This document shows positions 22,801 through 32,414 of a stretch of 58,393 nt of DNA, in pieces. The position numbers and the translations under genes were made by a program. Location of the stretch: positions 17,124,495 to 17,182,887 of the forward strand of contig NC_049984.1 in assembly GCF_000003815.2 (NCBI RefSeq), written 5' to 3'. Source of the DNA: Branchiostoma floridae. Lineage: Eukaryota; Chordata; Leptocardii; Amphioxiformes; Branchiostomatidae. Each line of letters starts with the position of its first letter. The stretch's first letter is position 1. The notes beneath the pieces are model-generated. The model did not search any database. It saw only the letters and a program-made list of their open reading frames with translations, and was not told where the DNA came from.

Positions 22801-25171
22801 AGAAATTCATCTGTCAGTTTAAAAATTTCACAAGTAACACTAAATCAGCGGTGCAAAGCTCAATCACTGAACTGATTTTTTTTGCTTTTATTGTTTATTA
22901 TTTATCATAGTTATCCATTAAGTCTTTACACACTATTGTTATCTTATATGACTATGTTCCTGTGGGCTTTTAAAACCCCTACTTCTTTATAATCAAGATA
23001 ATGTTACCCAGTATGACTTCATAGAAAAAATTCATCATAAATGGCTTAAAAGAAAATGTGTTAATCAAAAATGCACACTGGACTTTTGAGATGTCTCTGA
23101 GAAAGAACATTACAAAATAGTTCCATACAGGAGTGATGATAACATGAAACAAGAAAACTTGTATTTCTTTTAGAATATAATTTTCTTGATAAGTTTATAA
23201 CGTTACTGCCATTCTATGATGGACAGATGTCATTCCAGATTGCACAACAACTTACGTTGTAGCACCCTCCCCTCAGCTGCGGCTAACTGTGCCATGGATG
23301 TGGGGCGCCACTTAACGTTGAGCCAACTTCCCAGGAAAGACCTGGATTTTGGAAACATAACACAGTGCTATAAAAACACAATATGATAGATTAGACATCC
23401 AGGTCGATGATACAGGTACAGTCAAACCTGCCCAAGACGACCAATCGGGGGACCGAGAAAAATCGGTCGATTTGGACAGGTGGTCGCTGAGAAGAGTATC
23501 GACTCAAAACATGCCCGATGTAAAGTATAAATGGTTTCCGTTGTGTTTAATGGCAAATAGCGAGCACACTGCACGCACACAAAGAAGCGAGGTATTAACT
23601 GTCAAATACAACACGCACACTGTAAATTGTAAATTCAAACTTATTCTGTAAATTCAAAAATATTATTCTAAACATAACTTCGTAATGGCAGTCAAAATAC
23701 GACGCAAACTGGCCGATTTCGACACAAAATCGCGCTAGATATCATAAAAAATCGATGAAAACCTCAATTTTGAAAATGATGCGGTCGTTATGGGTCCTAA
23801 TTTGGGCCGGTCGCGGTCGCGTTGGCCAGGTGGTCGTTGAGAAAAGGTCGCTTAATGCTTACGTCCATGGGAAAAAAAATCGGGACCGAAAAAAAGCGGT
23901 CGAAATGGCCAGGTGGTCGCTGAGAAGAGGTGGTCGCTCGGGCAGGTTTGACTGTATTTATCGCCTGTGTTTACACAATCTCTCACTGGCTGGGGTGGTG
24001 ACTTTAATACCCACTTGGGGACAGCAACTGTCACTATAGGAGCATGGTTTAGTCAGGCTACATGTATCTACAGTTACTTAAATCAAACTCTACAACTGTT
24101 CTCAATCTTTACTTCTAAACTTTAACTATTCTGGTATTACTGAGTCGGAGAGAAATTGGGATCTTGGTAAAATCTAATGAGCTTTTATTAGAGGTTCAAA
24201 ATTCATTGTTGCTTCACATAGTGTCACAGTGTCACATTTTTCTTTGACTCTTGAGAGAAATTTCAACTTTCTATCACAATATCATGACCATAACTTTGTC
24301 TCTAAAAAGATTTCATGTTTTCTACAGTTAAGTTTTGTAATTGTGACATCTCTCAACCAGAGAGGCTGTTTGTCCGATTATGTAAATTGTGCTCTGCATT
24401 CTTAAGCTTTAGTCCGCTTTACACTAAGTATACAACCCCAATTCAAGACGACACGGTACACAGGGGGTTATGTAAAGTATGTTTGATTTTATCACTGATG
24501 TCAGTATCATTTACATGAACGGTGACGCTTTTATCCATGCGTAAACACCAAAGAGGACCTCATTCAAAATAGTACACCTCTTGCACTAAAACTGTTCGAC
24601 TCAACGTGTGCCCTACCACAACAAGAAAGGTTTAATAATAATAATAATAATATCGGGTGTATTTTGCAGCCAGTAGGTACCCAAAGTGTGGGTAATGAGG
24701 CTGTTTAACGTGGTCGAGGCACCTCCTCGAGCACGGGACCCCCATTTTACGTCCCTCCCGGAAGACGATTTCGTGGAAAGCCTCGTGAGGCTACAGCAAT
24801 TGTGGAAAAACAAACAAAAGTAAACTGTTATTCACCAGTAGGATTACACATTGGGAAACCTAGCTATTATTCTGTCGCGATAATTAAAGGGAAACATACT
24901 TCTACAACTTGCACAGGTGAATCATAAGTGTTATAATTAGCTAAGAGTGACTTGCATGTTTTTGCCAATAACTTTGATCAGCAATCGGTATAGATCTGCC
25001 TTTTCCCATGTCTCTCTATCAGCGATTTCCACCTTCTGAAACGATCCACTCATACATAAGACTATAAGGAACAGCCCAGCACCATCTTATACCGTTGACA
25101 GTCAAAGGAAAGCGCCCAACTCACCTTGATTCTGCGACGGCCAGCTCGTCTGACTTTGCACTGTCCTCCAT
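19858..25171 (-). CDS. ABHD4/5: ABHD4/ABHD5-type alpha/beta hydrolase, gene B, with alternative exon 4
   Basis: Exons 25171-25125, 23341-23256, 22793-22342, then either 21668-21587 or 21519-21438, then 21061-20950, 20741-20555 and 19989-19858. With one exon 4 the total is 1098 nt, 365 aa. Exon lengths from 3 to 6 equal those of gene A (452, 82, 112, 187). Seen: WRPTSMAQL, HGFGAG, nucleophile elbow GHSFGG (Ser153), GPGLVQRFRPDLQAKF, HCNAQSP, FIYGARSWMD and GHHVYADQ. It matches vertebrate ABHD4 more closely in the cap region than gene A does. Note that the residue after FIYGA is Arg where gene A has Asp in FIFGGD, so the catalytic acid may be a nearby Asp. Its introns hold a Tc1-type element, a LINE tail, a hAT MITE and a SINE. 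Confidence 0.93.
20319..20445 (-). mobile_element. tRNA-derived SINE, copy 2
   Basis: Minus-strand A box TGGCTCAACTGGTAGC and B-box-like GGTTCCAGTTA, aligned with 4536-4400. It lies in intron 6 of ABHD gene B in the same orientation as the gene. Confidence 0.65.
21438..21519 (-). CDS. ABHD4/5: ABHD gene B alternative exon 4b
   Basis: An 82-nt exon with acceptor TTGCAG and donor GTAAGT, encoding VPLWIKAVGSVLLNFNPLAA and then VRAAGPW. It is the second of two consecutive exon 4 copies in transcription order. Phase 0 in and phase 1 out, the same as exon 4a and as gene A exon 4. Confidence 0.9.
21587..21668 (-). CDS. ABHD4/5: ABHD gene B alternative exon 4a
   Basis: An 82-nt exon with acceptor TTCCAG and donor GTAAGT, encoding IPFWIKAIGTVVWQFNPLAA and then VRVAGPW. 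It shares 19 of 27 full codons' residues with exon 4b. Because 82 is not a multiple of three, including both copies would break the frame. Only 67 nt of intron separate the two. Confidence 0.9.
21781..22120. mobile_element. hAT-type MITE with 8-bp target duplication
   Basis: Starts CAGGGCTCTAGCCAGC and ends GCTGGCTAAAGCCCTG. It is flanked by exact TCTGCATG copies (21773-21780 and 22121-22128). CAGGG-type ends and an 8-bp duplication are classic for hAT. Internal CCGTCAATTGACGG palindrome near the left end. It sits in intron 3 of ABHD gene B, 105 bp upstream of exon 4a. Confidence 0.88.
23419..23954. mobile_element. Tc1/mariner-type MITE, copy 1 (TA duplication)
   Basis: Ends CAGTCAAACCTGCC and GGGCAGGTTTGACTG are inverted and flanked by TA on both sides (23417-23418, 23955-23956). 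Subterminal GGTCGCTGAGAAG and GACCGAAAAA motifs are repeated. It lies in ABHD gene B intron 1. No transposase frame is visible. Confidence 0.85.
24632..24798 (-). mobile_element. Non-LTR retrotransposon 3' end, copy 1
   Basis: On the minus strand this ends in a TTATTA microsatellite-like tail, the usual 3' end of some LINEs. It aligns closely with 46952-47128, sharing AACGTGGTCGAGGC, GTCCCTCCCGGAAGACG and GAGGCTACAGCA. It lies in ABHD gene B intron 1. Confidence 0.65.
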
Positions 25172-25540
25172 GTTGTTGTGTAATGGTCATATGACGCAAC
25201 ATGACCTATGACCCACTTTTTGTTTGGGGCTGCGTCATTGCATAACGATTGTTTACCAGTGTTCAAATAATAGCAAAATACCATTATGACTGAGATTTTT
25301 GAAGATGATTGGATTATTATGAATTCCCAACATATAACCAAGGCTTAGGGCGGTTCACTTTTATATTCCCTCAAACGTAAAGCACCCCTCAAGCTCAAAT
25401 GGATCCTTCCACACACCCGGAAGTAAAAAGCACTGTGCCGGTGGATGATTTCACGAATCCAATTCGCTTTTTGATGTACACAGCTACTGTATGTAACGCT
25501 GTAGCAACAGTGTTTTGCCGATTTCTTGCCAAATCTTGAA
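25172..25540. promoter_or_regulatory. Shared head-to-head promoter region, ABHD gene B/KCTD gene A
   Basis: The two divergent start codons are 369 bp apart, so both promoters must lie in or very close to this interval. No TATA box stands out. Confidence 0.5.
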
Positions 25541-26296
25541 ATGTCTCCCCCTGTGGCGTTAAACGTTGGCGGTCACATCTACACGACATCGCTGTCCACT
25601 CTCACCAGCTACCCGGACTCGATGTTGGGGGCGATGTTCAGCGGTGATATACCCACGGGGAGGGACGACCAAGGACGCTACTTCATCGACAGAGATGGCG
25701 AGCTCTTCCGCTTCGTCTTGAACTTTCTCCGCACCACGGAGCTGCTGCTGCCCGACGACTTCAAGGAAATCTCCCAGTTGAAGAAGGAGGCTGATTTCTA
25801 CCAGATCCAGCCGTTAATCGAGGAGCTGAGGAAGGAGGAAGTGAGAGCGATGTGCCCGAGAGGGGAGGGCGACGTTCTCATCGTAGAGCACATTTTCAAC
25901 AAGAACGCGGGTGGAAACGAGTACAGGGTTGTGGTCAGTAGAACACAGCCAGAGTGCAGGCTACAGGAGGTCAAACAAGTGTTGTCAAGCCTAGCCGTGG
26001 AGTGTAACAGACAGGAGCTTCTACCGGCATGGATACGGAACCTTCGCGTATCGGTCCGTATAGAGGAGAAGTGGAAATGGTCCTTCGAGCTGATCGCGAC
26101 CTTCACCGACGGCGGAGGCATGCCGCGAGCGGCGAACATCGAGGCAGTGGTGCCCATCACCGCGCTACTCAGGGCATATATGGACACGGGGTACGTTTTG
26201 CAAGGGGGGCCGACTCCCGTGCTACAACACGACCCCAAGGAAGCGGAGAAATGGGTGCTAGTGAGGAAACGAAAAACGCCTTCTAGTACGTCGTAG
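25541..26296 (+). CDS. KCTD6/21: KCTD-family BTB/T1 protein, gene A (intronless)
   Basis: One uninterrupted frame of 251 aa. The ATG at 25541 gives MSPPVALNVGGHIYTTSL, the usual start of the KCTD T1/BTB domain. The BTB fold (about 4-100) shows PDSMLGAMFSG, DRDGELFRFVLNFLR, LLPDDFKEISQL and ADFYQIQPLIEEL. This is the KCTD6/KCTD21 group, whose human members act as substrate adaptors of CUL3 ubiquitin ligases; the KCTD6/21 pair has been reported to regulate HDAC1 in Hedgehog signalling. The C-terminal half (100-251) is not clearly alignable with the vertebrate proteins by eye and probably decides the substrate. No intron, as in many KCTD6/21 genes. Confidence 0.88.
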   Translation: MSPPVALNVGGHIYTTSLSTLTSYPDSMLGAMFSGDIPTGRDDQGRYFIDRDGELFRFVLNFLRTTELLLPDDFKEISQLKKEADFYQIQPLIEELRKEEVRAMCPRGEGDVLIVEHIFNKNAGGNEYRVVVSRTQPECRLQEVKQVLSSLAVECNRQELLPAWIRNLRVSVRIEEKWKWSFELIATFTDGGGMPRAANIEAVVPITALLRAYMDTGYVLQGGPTPVLQHDPKEAEKWVLVRKRKTPSSTS

Positions 26297-27630
26297 AATT
26301 TGCATGACGTATATATATTATGTAGGATGAAAACATACAGTTGGTGCTACGTTCGGCACATAGGGTATGAGGTCTACTATTCAATTCCGCCAGATATCAT
26401 ATATCCGCCACCCTAAAAAAATCCGTCTAAAGAGCTCTCTATTGCAACGTTTTCCAGTACTGAGTTTACTCCTGCATATCCAAACAGTGTTTTGAAAAGA
26501 AAGTACTAAGTAGAGTATACAGGCATTCCTGCACATCTAAACTGTAACCGAGGAGGTTAAAAAAGGATTTAAACTTCCTTGTTGTATCTGTTACATACCC
26601 ATACCACATACTGGAAAAGACATTTTGTTTTGTTTTTAATGAGGGACATATGTAACCAGGCGGATAGATGTTATTGTAGGTTAACCTTTTCTGGTGCTGT
26701 TTGTCGCGTATCGCCAGTATTTCAGGGACTACTAGTATGTCATTGAAGCGTGCATGTATGGCTTCCCATATAGAGCTGAGTTACAATTTACAAATGCCTT
26801 GCTGCGCTGTTACAATGCTTCCAATGGAAGTTGGCTATATAAGACAGTCATAGTATTTATAGTAGCAACGGACTATCAATGCAAATGTCGTAGGCAGGGA
26901 ATGGCAGAGAAACAGCTTTATAGCGATAGCTAGTAGTCATGTTTCTATATGCGATTTTCTACTCGGAAATTCTATTGCGCTTATCAGGGATTTGATAGTA
27001 GTATAGAAATGTGTATGGGTGACACGATATTCTGGTAGCGTTTATTTCGTTGTACTTTGGCGTCACAGTGAAAAACAGGGCATAAGTGTAGGCGAACACC
27101 AAGACATGGTTACATGCAGTCTCACATGGCATCAAGCGTAGAAGTATCCTACTACAGCAGAGAAAAAAGAGGTATTTTGTTACATTTTTTGTCATATATC
27201 AATGTTGCTGGACTGTTCTCGTATTTGATATTAGTATTTATTTTTCTACACAACGTGATATTATTTAACCTTCCTTAACATTTTATCTAGCCATCGACGT
27301 ACTTAAAAGCTTTTCGTGTTATGTATATGTTTAAGTGATAAGGCGATCTTCTCTATATTGACTTTGGCTTTTGTTCGTCAGGGTGTTTTATATTCTTAAA
27401 AATTGTGACTTTTGCTGTCAGATAGCATAGGGAAAGCTAAACATTTGTGTAATTGTGGACATCAACTAATCGCTAATTCACAGTAAAAGTTGTTTTAATG
27501 TGAATGTCAATAATGGCTGTCATGACATGGTGCTACAAAGAAACGCTGAAGTTGGAAGAAAGTGCTGCAGTTTTGTCAAGTACCAAGAAGCAGTGATATA
27601 CGCCAATGATAGCTACTGATGCAAAACCTT
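26297..27630. other. Gene-free interval, probable KCTD A 3' UTR and spacer
   Basis: No supported exon. The first part follows the KCTD A stop and may be its 3' UTR. The rest is AT-rich spacer in which I see no clear repeat borders. Confidence 0.45.
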
Positions 27631-27638
27631 CTCCATGT

Positions 27639-27804
27639 CCCTGTCACACAGTCGCTTCGGTCATGTTTGCGCATCGCCGAAAGGGTTAGCGCGCATTTTC
27701 GTCTACAAATCATATTTAACGGAGCTTTTAGTGATACGCTAACCCATCCCTAAAAATCATTTGGAGCGCGCAGATTCGATGTTCGTTCTGTGTGACAGAG
27801 GTAT
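27639..27804. mobile_element. Small inverted-repeat element with CCCTGTCACACAG ends
   Basis: CCCTGTCACACAG on the left is inverted as CTGTGTGACAGAGG on the right, about 165 bp apart. The ends resemble those at 19536-19775. No clear target duplication, so exact borders are uncertain. Confidence 0.45.
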
Positions 27805-28753
27805 TATGGATTCAAAAACAAACCGTACCTAGTATCCTTGATATGTATTCTTAATAACATATATACCTGTATCAGGTTGGAAAAGAAATAACAGTATTAG
27901 ATACTTATGGTGCTGAAGACAATGTATATGAGAGATACTAAATGCATTTAATGTTCAGAAAACCTCAGGGGAGACAATATTTAGACATATTGTAACTCTA
28001 AATCAACCGTAACGCCACTGTGTTGGTGCCTATGGTGAAGTTATGTCCAGTTTCTGACAACTAGCGGTAGATTAGTTCTAGAAATTTAAAGTGGCGAAGT
28101 TTACTCAGAAATCAAAGCGTGTATTAAAACGACAGCGTACAAACTCTCTGTGTCGTTAACATTACTTTATGCCTGGTAACAGTGAAAACTTGTATTTGTT
28201 GATATTGGGTATACGTAAGTTCCTCATTATCGGGCGTCTTTTTTTGTAAATCAATATTATAAATCTTGAAATGTTCGAATTCGCGGTGGTTTTATTTTCA
28301 GTGACTTTCTCTCCACTGCCAAATGATGGCACCGCGAATATTCGTTACATTGTGTCACTTCTCAGACTTCTTCAGAATTTCTTCAAACACAGCCAACCTC
28401 TTCTTTTCCTACAGCGAAACTCGGCCCGCGCGAAAAAAAACCCACTGCAAATCGCCCCACATTGTGTTTTCAGCTAATAATTCACTGGGCCGTACTTGTT
28501 TGCGTAAAAAACTAAATTATGACTTTGCGACGAATTTTCCCTTGCGGTCACACTGACGTGCGATACATTTGCCAATGAAGCCCAAATGAGCAGTTATAGG
28601 AAATCGCAGTGTTGCCACTGAGATTTTAAAGAAATTCCCAATTTCATGCAACGAATTGTCGCCGATTGACGCCGATTGGGGACTTGTTGGCGCCTGATAG
28701 GGAATGTCTCTCGAAACCGACGCAGGTAAGTGCGGCCCAACCTACTAGTGTTA

Positions 28754-29820
28754 AGCCCCGGTCACAAAGCGCGTACGATTTCTTGCGATGGTATATTCCG
28801 CATATCGTACGATGAGCGCAGTAAATCGCAGCAAAATCGTAAGCAAAATCAGCCATCGCAACGCATCGGATGGTGTTCAAAATTTTTCCAGCGTCGTACG
28901 ATTTTTCACTTGTGTTTCTTTTGAATAGCCGTCTGGCCGCTTTTGTGCTTCTTTAACCAACAAAATGTGGACTTAGCTGTTGAATACCTTCCTATAATAT
29001 ATTTAACTGTAAAAATAAATTAAAAGAGACCATGACAACAAGAGCATTAACGTTACAAGAAAAGTTCAAATCAAGCGTGAGTACTGGTACGATTACCTCG
29101 GCCTGCTTGCCGGCTCTCCGTGTCAGGCTCTTTTGAAGATCGTATCATGATATGCTATCAACAAAAAGATGCCATCATACAAAACTCATGTCATAAGTAT
29201 TATATCATATATATTTCCGACTCATAGAGCCTGCCTTAATGTTCGAGTTGTCCCCATGGTTATTACGATTATGGTAAACTGACCCAAGACCGACGAGAGC
29301 TTAGATTTGATCTAATTATAAACTCACGTGCATGAAGCGATCAAACAATTGTCTGCATCACCTGTGCGGGGCGCGCTGTTCTCTGGTTGCGACTGTGGCA
29401 GTTGCGACTGATAAATTTTCCCTTTTCGTCAATATCCACAATATCAGGGAAAACTGAAACCATCACAACATGCTAACAATTCATAAATCTATAACATCAT
29501 CAGTAGACAAAAATTGCCGTAATGAAGTCTGCTGTGGGGGCAAATAAAGTCTTACGACGATATCGAAATTTTGAACATGTTCAAAATCCATTTCAGCTCT
29601 ATTTTTCGCCATACGACGCTCCCCGATTTACTATGATCCACTGCGATTGACGCAGGCACGCTCTTATGACCTCATCGTACGATGCACTACGCGCTTTGTG
29701 ACCACGGCTTTATATACTTAAACCATTGCTTCCGATTCTCCCCCGACTTACGACGCACTGCGCTTATCCTGCGCATCGGAAGGAATCGCAAGGAATCGTA
29801 CGCGCTTTGTGACCGGGGCT
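28754..29820. mobile_element. 1.07-kb PIF/Harbinger-like non-autonomous element
   Basis: Ends AGCCCCGGTCACAAAGCGCG and its inverse, with about 26 bp of inverted repeat, flanked by TTA on both sides (28751-28753 and 29821-29823). A degenerate internal copy of the terminal motif (CGCGCTTTGTGACCACGGCT) lies at about 29689-29710, suggesting nested or rearranged ends. No transposase frame seen. Confidence 0.75.
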
Positions 29821-30323
29821 TTACCTACGTCGACGTGCATTGGCAGACAGCAGTGCGGCTCTTCAAAGCTCAGTTAAGCCTTGCTGACCACAAGGTGTAT
29901 AGTTGCGACTCAGTGACCCGAAACGACCCCAATGTTTACGTAGTAAGGTAGATATTTCTCACCTTTTTTCTAGTTCGAGCAACTGAACTATCTGTAATTT
30001 CTTTGAGCCACATTGACCTCCAGCCTAAATATTGTTGGTTTTGCGACTTGATATGTTGTGTCCTCAGAACGTATGAATGTGTTACTTTTACCACTTTCTC
30101 CATGTAAACGTACTGTTGTACTTAAACACACTCCGATCGAATACGTAACGCAATATCTAATGTTGCTAATAGTCATTGTTGTAAGCTTCTTGCCCATGGG
30201 GTCCCTGCTTACTGTCAACATTTAAACAATTGGTTGGCACAAAGGTAACGGGTAGAATTTTCAACGTAAGTACGATCCTCTCACAATCCCCCATGGCGGT
30301 TGGTGAGGGGCAGCCGAGTCAGA

Positions 30324-31028
30324 ATGTCGTCTGAAGACACGCCAGTCACCCTGAACGTCGGGGGTTTCATCTACACAACCCTCCGCTCCACGCTGACCCG
30401 CTATCCCGAGTCCACCCTGAGCGCCATGTTCACCCCCGCCCCCACCCTCATGACCGACGAGCACGGCCGCTGTTTCATCGACCGAGACGGCAAACTCTTC
30501 CGCTACGTCCTCAACTTCCTAAGAACCTCCGAGCTACTTCTTCCAAGGAACTTCGAGGAGCTGAGCCAACTGAAGAAGGAGGCTGAATTCTACAACATCC
30601 AGCCGTTTACGGAAGCGCTGAGTCAGTACCAGTTCGGACAGTTTGCCACCGTGCACGTGATGATGTCTACGAGCTCTAAAGTGCACAGCGCTTGTTTCAG
30701 GTTTCTGACGAGCGACAACACCACAAGAGAACGAGTCAAGGCTGCTCTCCAGAAAGCCATCGCCAAGTACTTCGAACTAGAGCCCGAACATGACTACGAG
30801 CTTCCCGAGGAGATATACACCACTCCGGATGGACTGGCACTAGATGTTGGATCGATGGAGAAAACGTCGTTGAACGAGGCACACATTCTCCAGGCGCTGG
30901 TCAGAGCTGGGTTTACCGTGCAGGGAAGCAGCCACCACTGCTGTCAGCAGAACTGTTGTGAATACACGTGGACATTGGTGTGTCAGTCCTGCGGCGTCGC
31001 AGACCCTATTTTCTTCACAACGATTTGA
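30324..31028 (+). CDS. KCTD6/21: KCTD-family BTB/T1 protein, gene B (intronless)
   Basis: One frame of 234 aa starting at the ATG at 30324 (MSSEDTPVTLNVGGFIYTTL). The T1/BTB domain (about 6-105) is clearly paralogous to gene A: STLTRYPESTLSAMF, CFIDRDGKLFRYVLNFLR, SELLLPRNFEELSQLKKEAE and FYNIQPFTEAL. The C-terminal half carries VHSACFRFLTSDN and a Cys/His cluster (HHCCQQNCC) followed by YTWTLVC, which recalls the C-terminal HNWTFCRL of KCTD6. A CUL3-adaptor role is inferred from the family. Same strand as gene A, 4.0 kb away, so it is likely a tandem duplicate separated by mobile elements. Confidence 0.88.
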   Translation: MSSEDTPVTLNVGGFIYTTLRSTLTRYPESTLSAMFTPAPTLMTDEHGRCFIDRDGKLFRYVLNFLRTSELLLPRNFEELSQLKKEAEFYNIQPFTEALSQYQFGQFATVHVMMSTSSKVHSACFRFLTSDNTTRERVKAALQKAIAKYFELEPEHDYELPEEIYTTPDGLALDVGSMEKTSLNEAHILQALVRAGFTVQGSSHHCCQQNCCEYTWTLVCQSCGVADPIFFTTI

Positions 31029-32414
31029 CTACGTCATGTTTTGGGGACGCGGAGAAGGACGACACTTGACACTGGCGGATAATGATGATGACCCTAAATC
31101 TGTGTCATGAAACGCCAAAATGGAGGACGCCATCACAACTTGCAATTGCAACGAACGATACAACTTTTTGCGGGTGCCACCAGCTCTTGCAATCTTTCCT
31201 GTAGGATGTTTAGGCCATTACGAATGAGTTATAACAACCTGCTAGTGCGTGTATTTAGCGTTAGTTACGGGGTAAGCGGCCCTCCTGATTGTATATAAAA
31301 CAATATTTGTTTGATGTTGCTTCCGACCAAATGCTTTACCCAGTATTTCCATTTCACCATTAGTGTTAATGTTTGTAAATCAAGCAAGGTGTAAAAAAAT
31401 TACCCACCTTTGTGTAATGGCGAGTCGTTTAAATTCTGTGGTGTTTGCGTTAAGAAACATTAGCAGGCTTAAGTATAGGAACTATGGATACTAATGTGGT
31501 AAACGGCAGAAGCCCGGCTATCATAGCAACAGGGCTCCTAACATTACATGTATCACATATGTCGCACGACAAGCACATACGGCAACAAAATAGGGACATT
31601 CTTAGGGTAGTCATGTATCGCGGTGTCGCACGAGCTATCTTGTGGCGGCAAGTCTTGTATATCCTTGGAGGTGAGTTTTGTCATAGTCTGGCTGTAACAT
31701 GGCAACGTATGTGATTGATTAATCACAAGTGTCGTGTAATGGGGAAGGAAAATGGACACATGTGTAACAATGGTGGTCTCTCCTGCATTCAAAATCATAG
31801 TATTGTCTATTTTGGGTGACAACTGTGTATAACGTTACATGTTATTTGACGAAGCTTTTGAAGCTAAATCCCCAGCGCACTATCATACGGATGACGAAGC
31901 TTTGAAATATGTGCACAACGGAGAACGCACGCATATTCATAATTACTTACCGTATCGGGATTGAATATCTATCGTAGGAAACAAAGAGGAGTTGTGAGCG
32001 ATCCAGATTCTTACCCGAGGGCTATTAATGAAGGTAATATGAAAGGGGATGGACAAAAAGTGTAAAACAATAAACAGTTAAACAGTCTAAAAGCTAACTC
32101 ACCCTAAATTCCAACTTGTTGTTGTTGTTTTTAAAGTGTGAAAACAAATAAACTTATTGGGTTCAATATTCTAAAACAATGGAAACGAATGATCCCATAT
32201 TTTCTGTAATGTGTGGGTTTCTGTTGCTAGAGGGAGAGTAGTTTTCGTTTTTTGTCTGTAAACGCGGAAAAATTAACGATGGCTTTAAAGAGATACTTTC
32301 GTGATTGTAGAAGTAGCAGTGTGAAATTAAATGTGTTTCGTCTTCCACCATGTTAAAGTTCAGTATTCACAGGTCCTTTCGCGCACAGGTAACTTCTTCT
32401 ACCGCCCTTTCCCT
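31029..32414. other. Gene-free interval
   Basis: Spacer between KCTD B and the TRIM duplication block. No exon with good borders or obvious mobile element. Confidence 0.45.

Noticed and set aside
25526-25540. Upstream start giving five extra residues before KCTD gene A
   Set aside because: The codon is TTG, not ATG; the family start is the ATG at 25541. The same applies to the TTG at 30300 before KCTD gene B.
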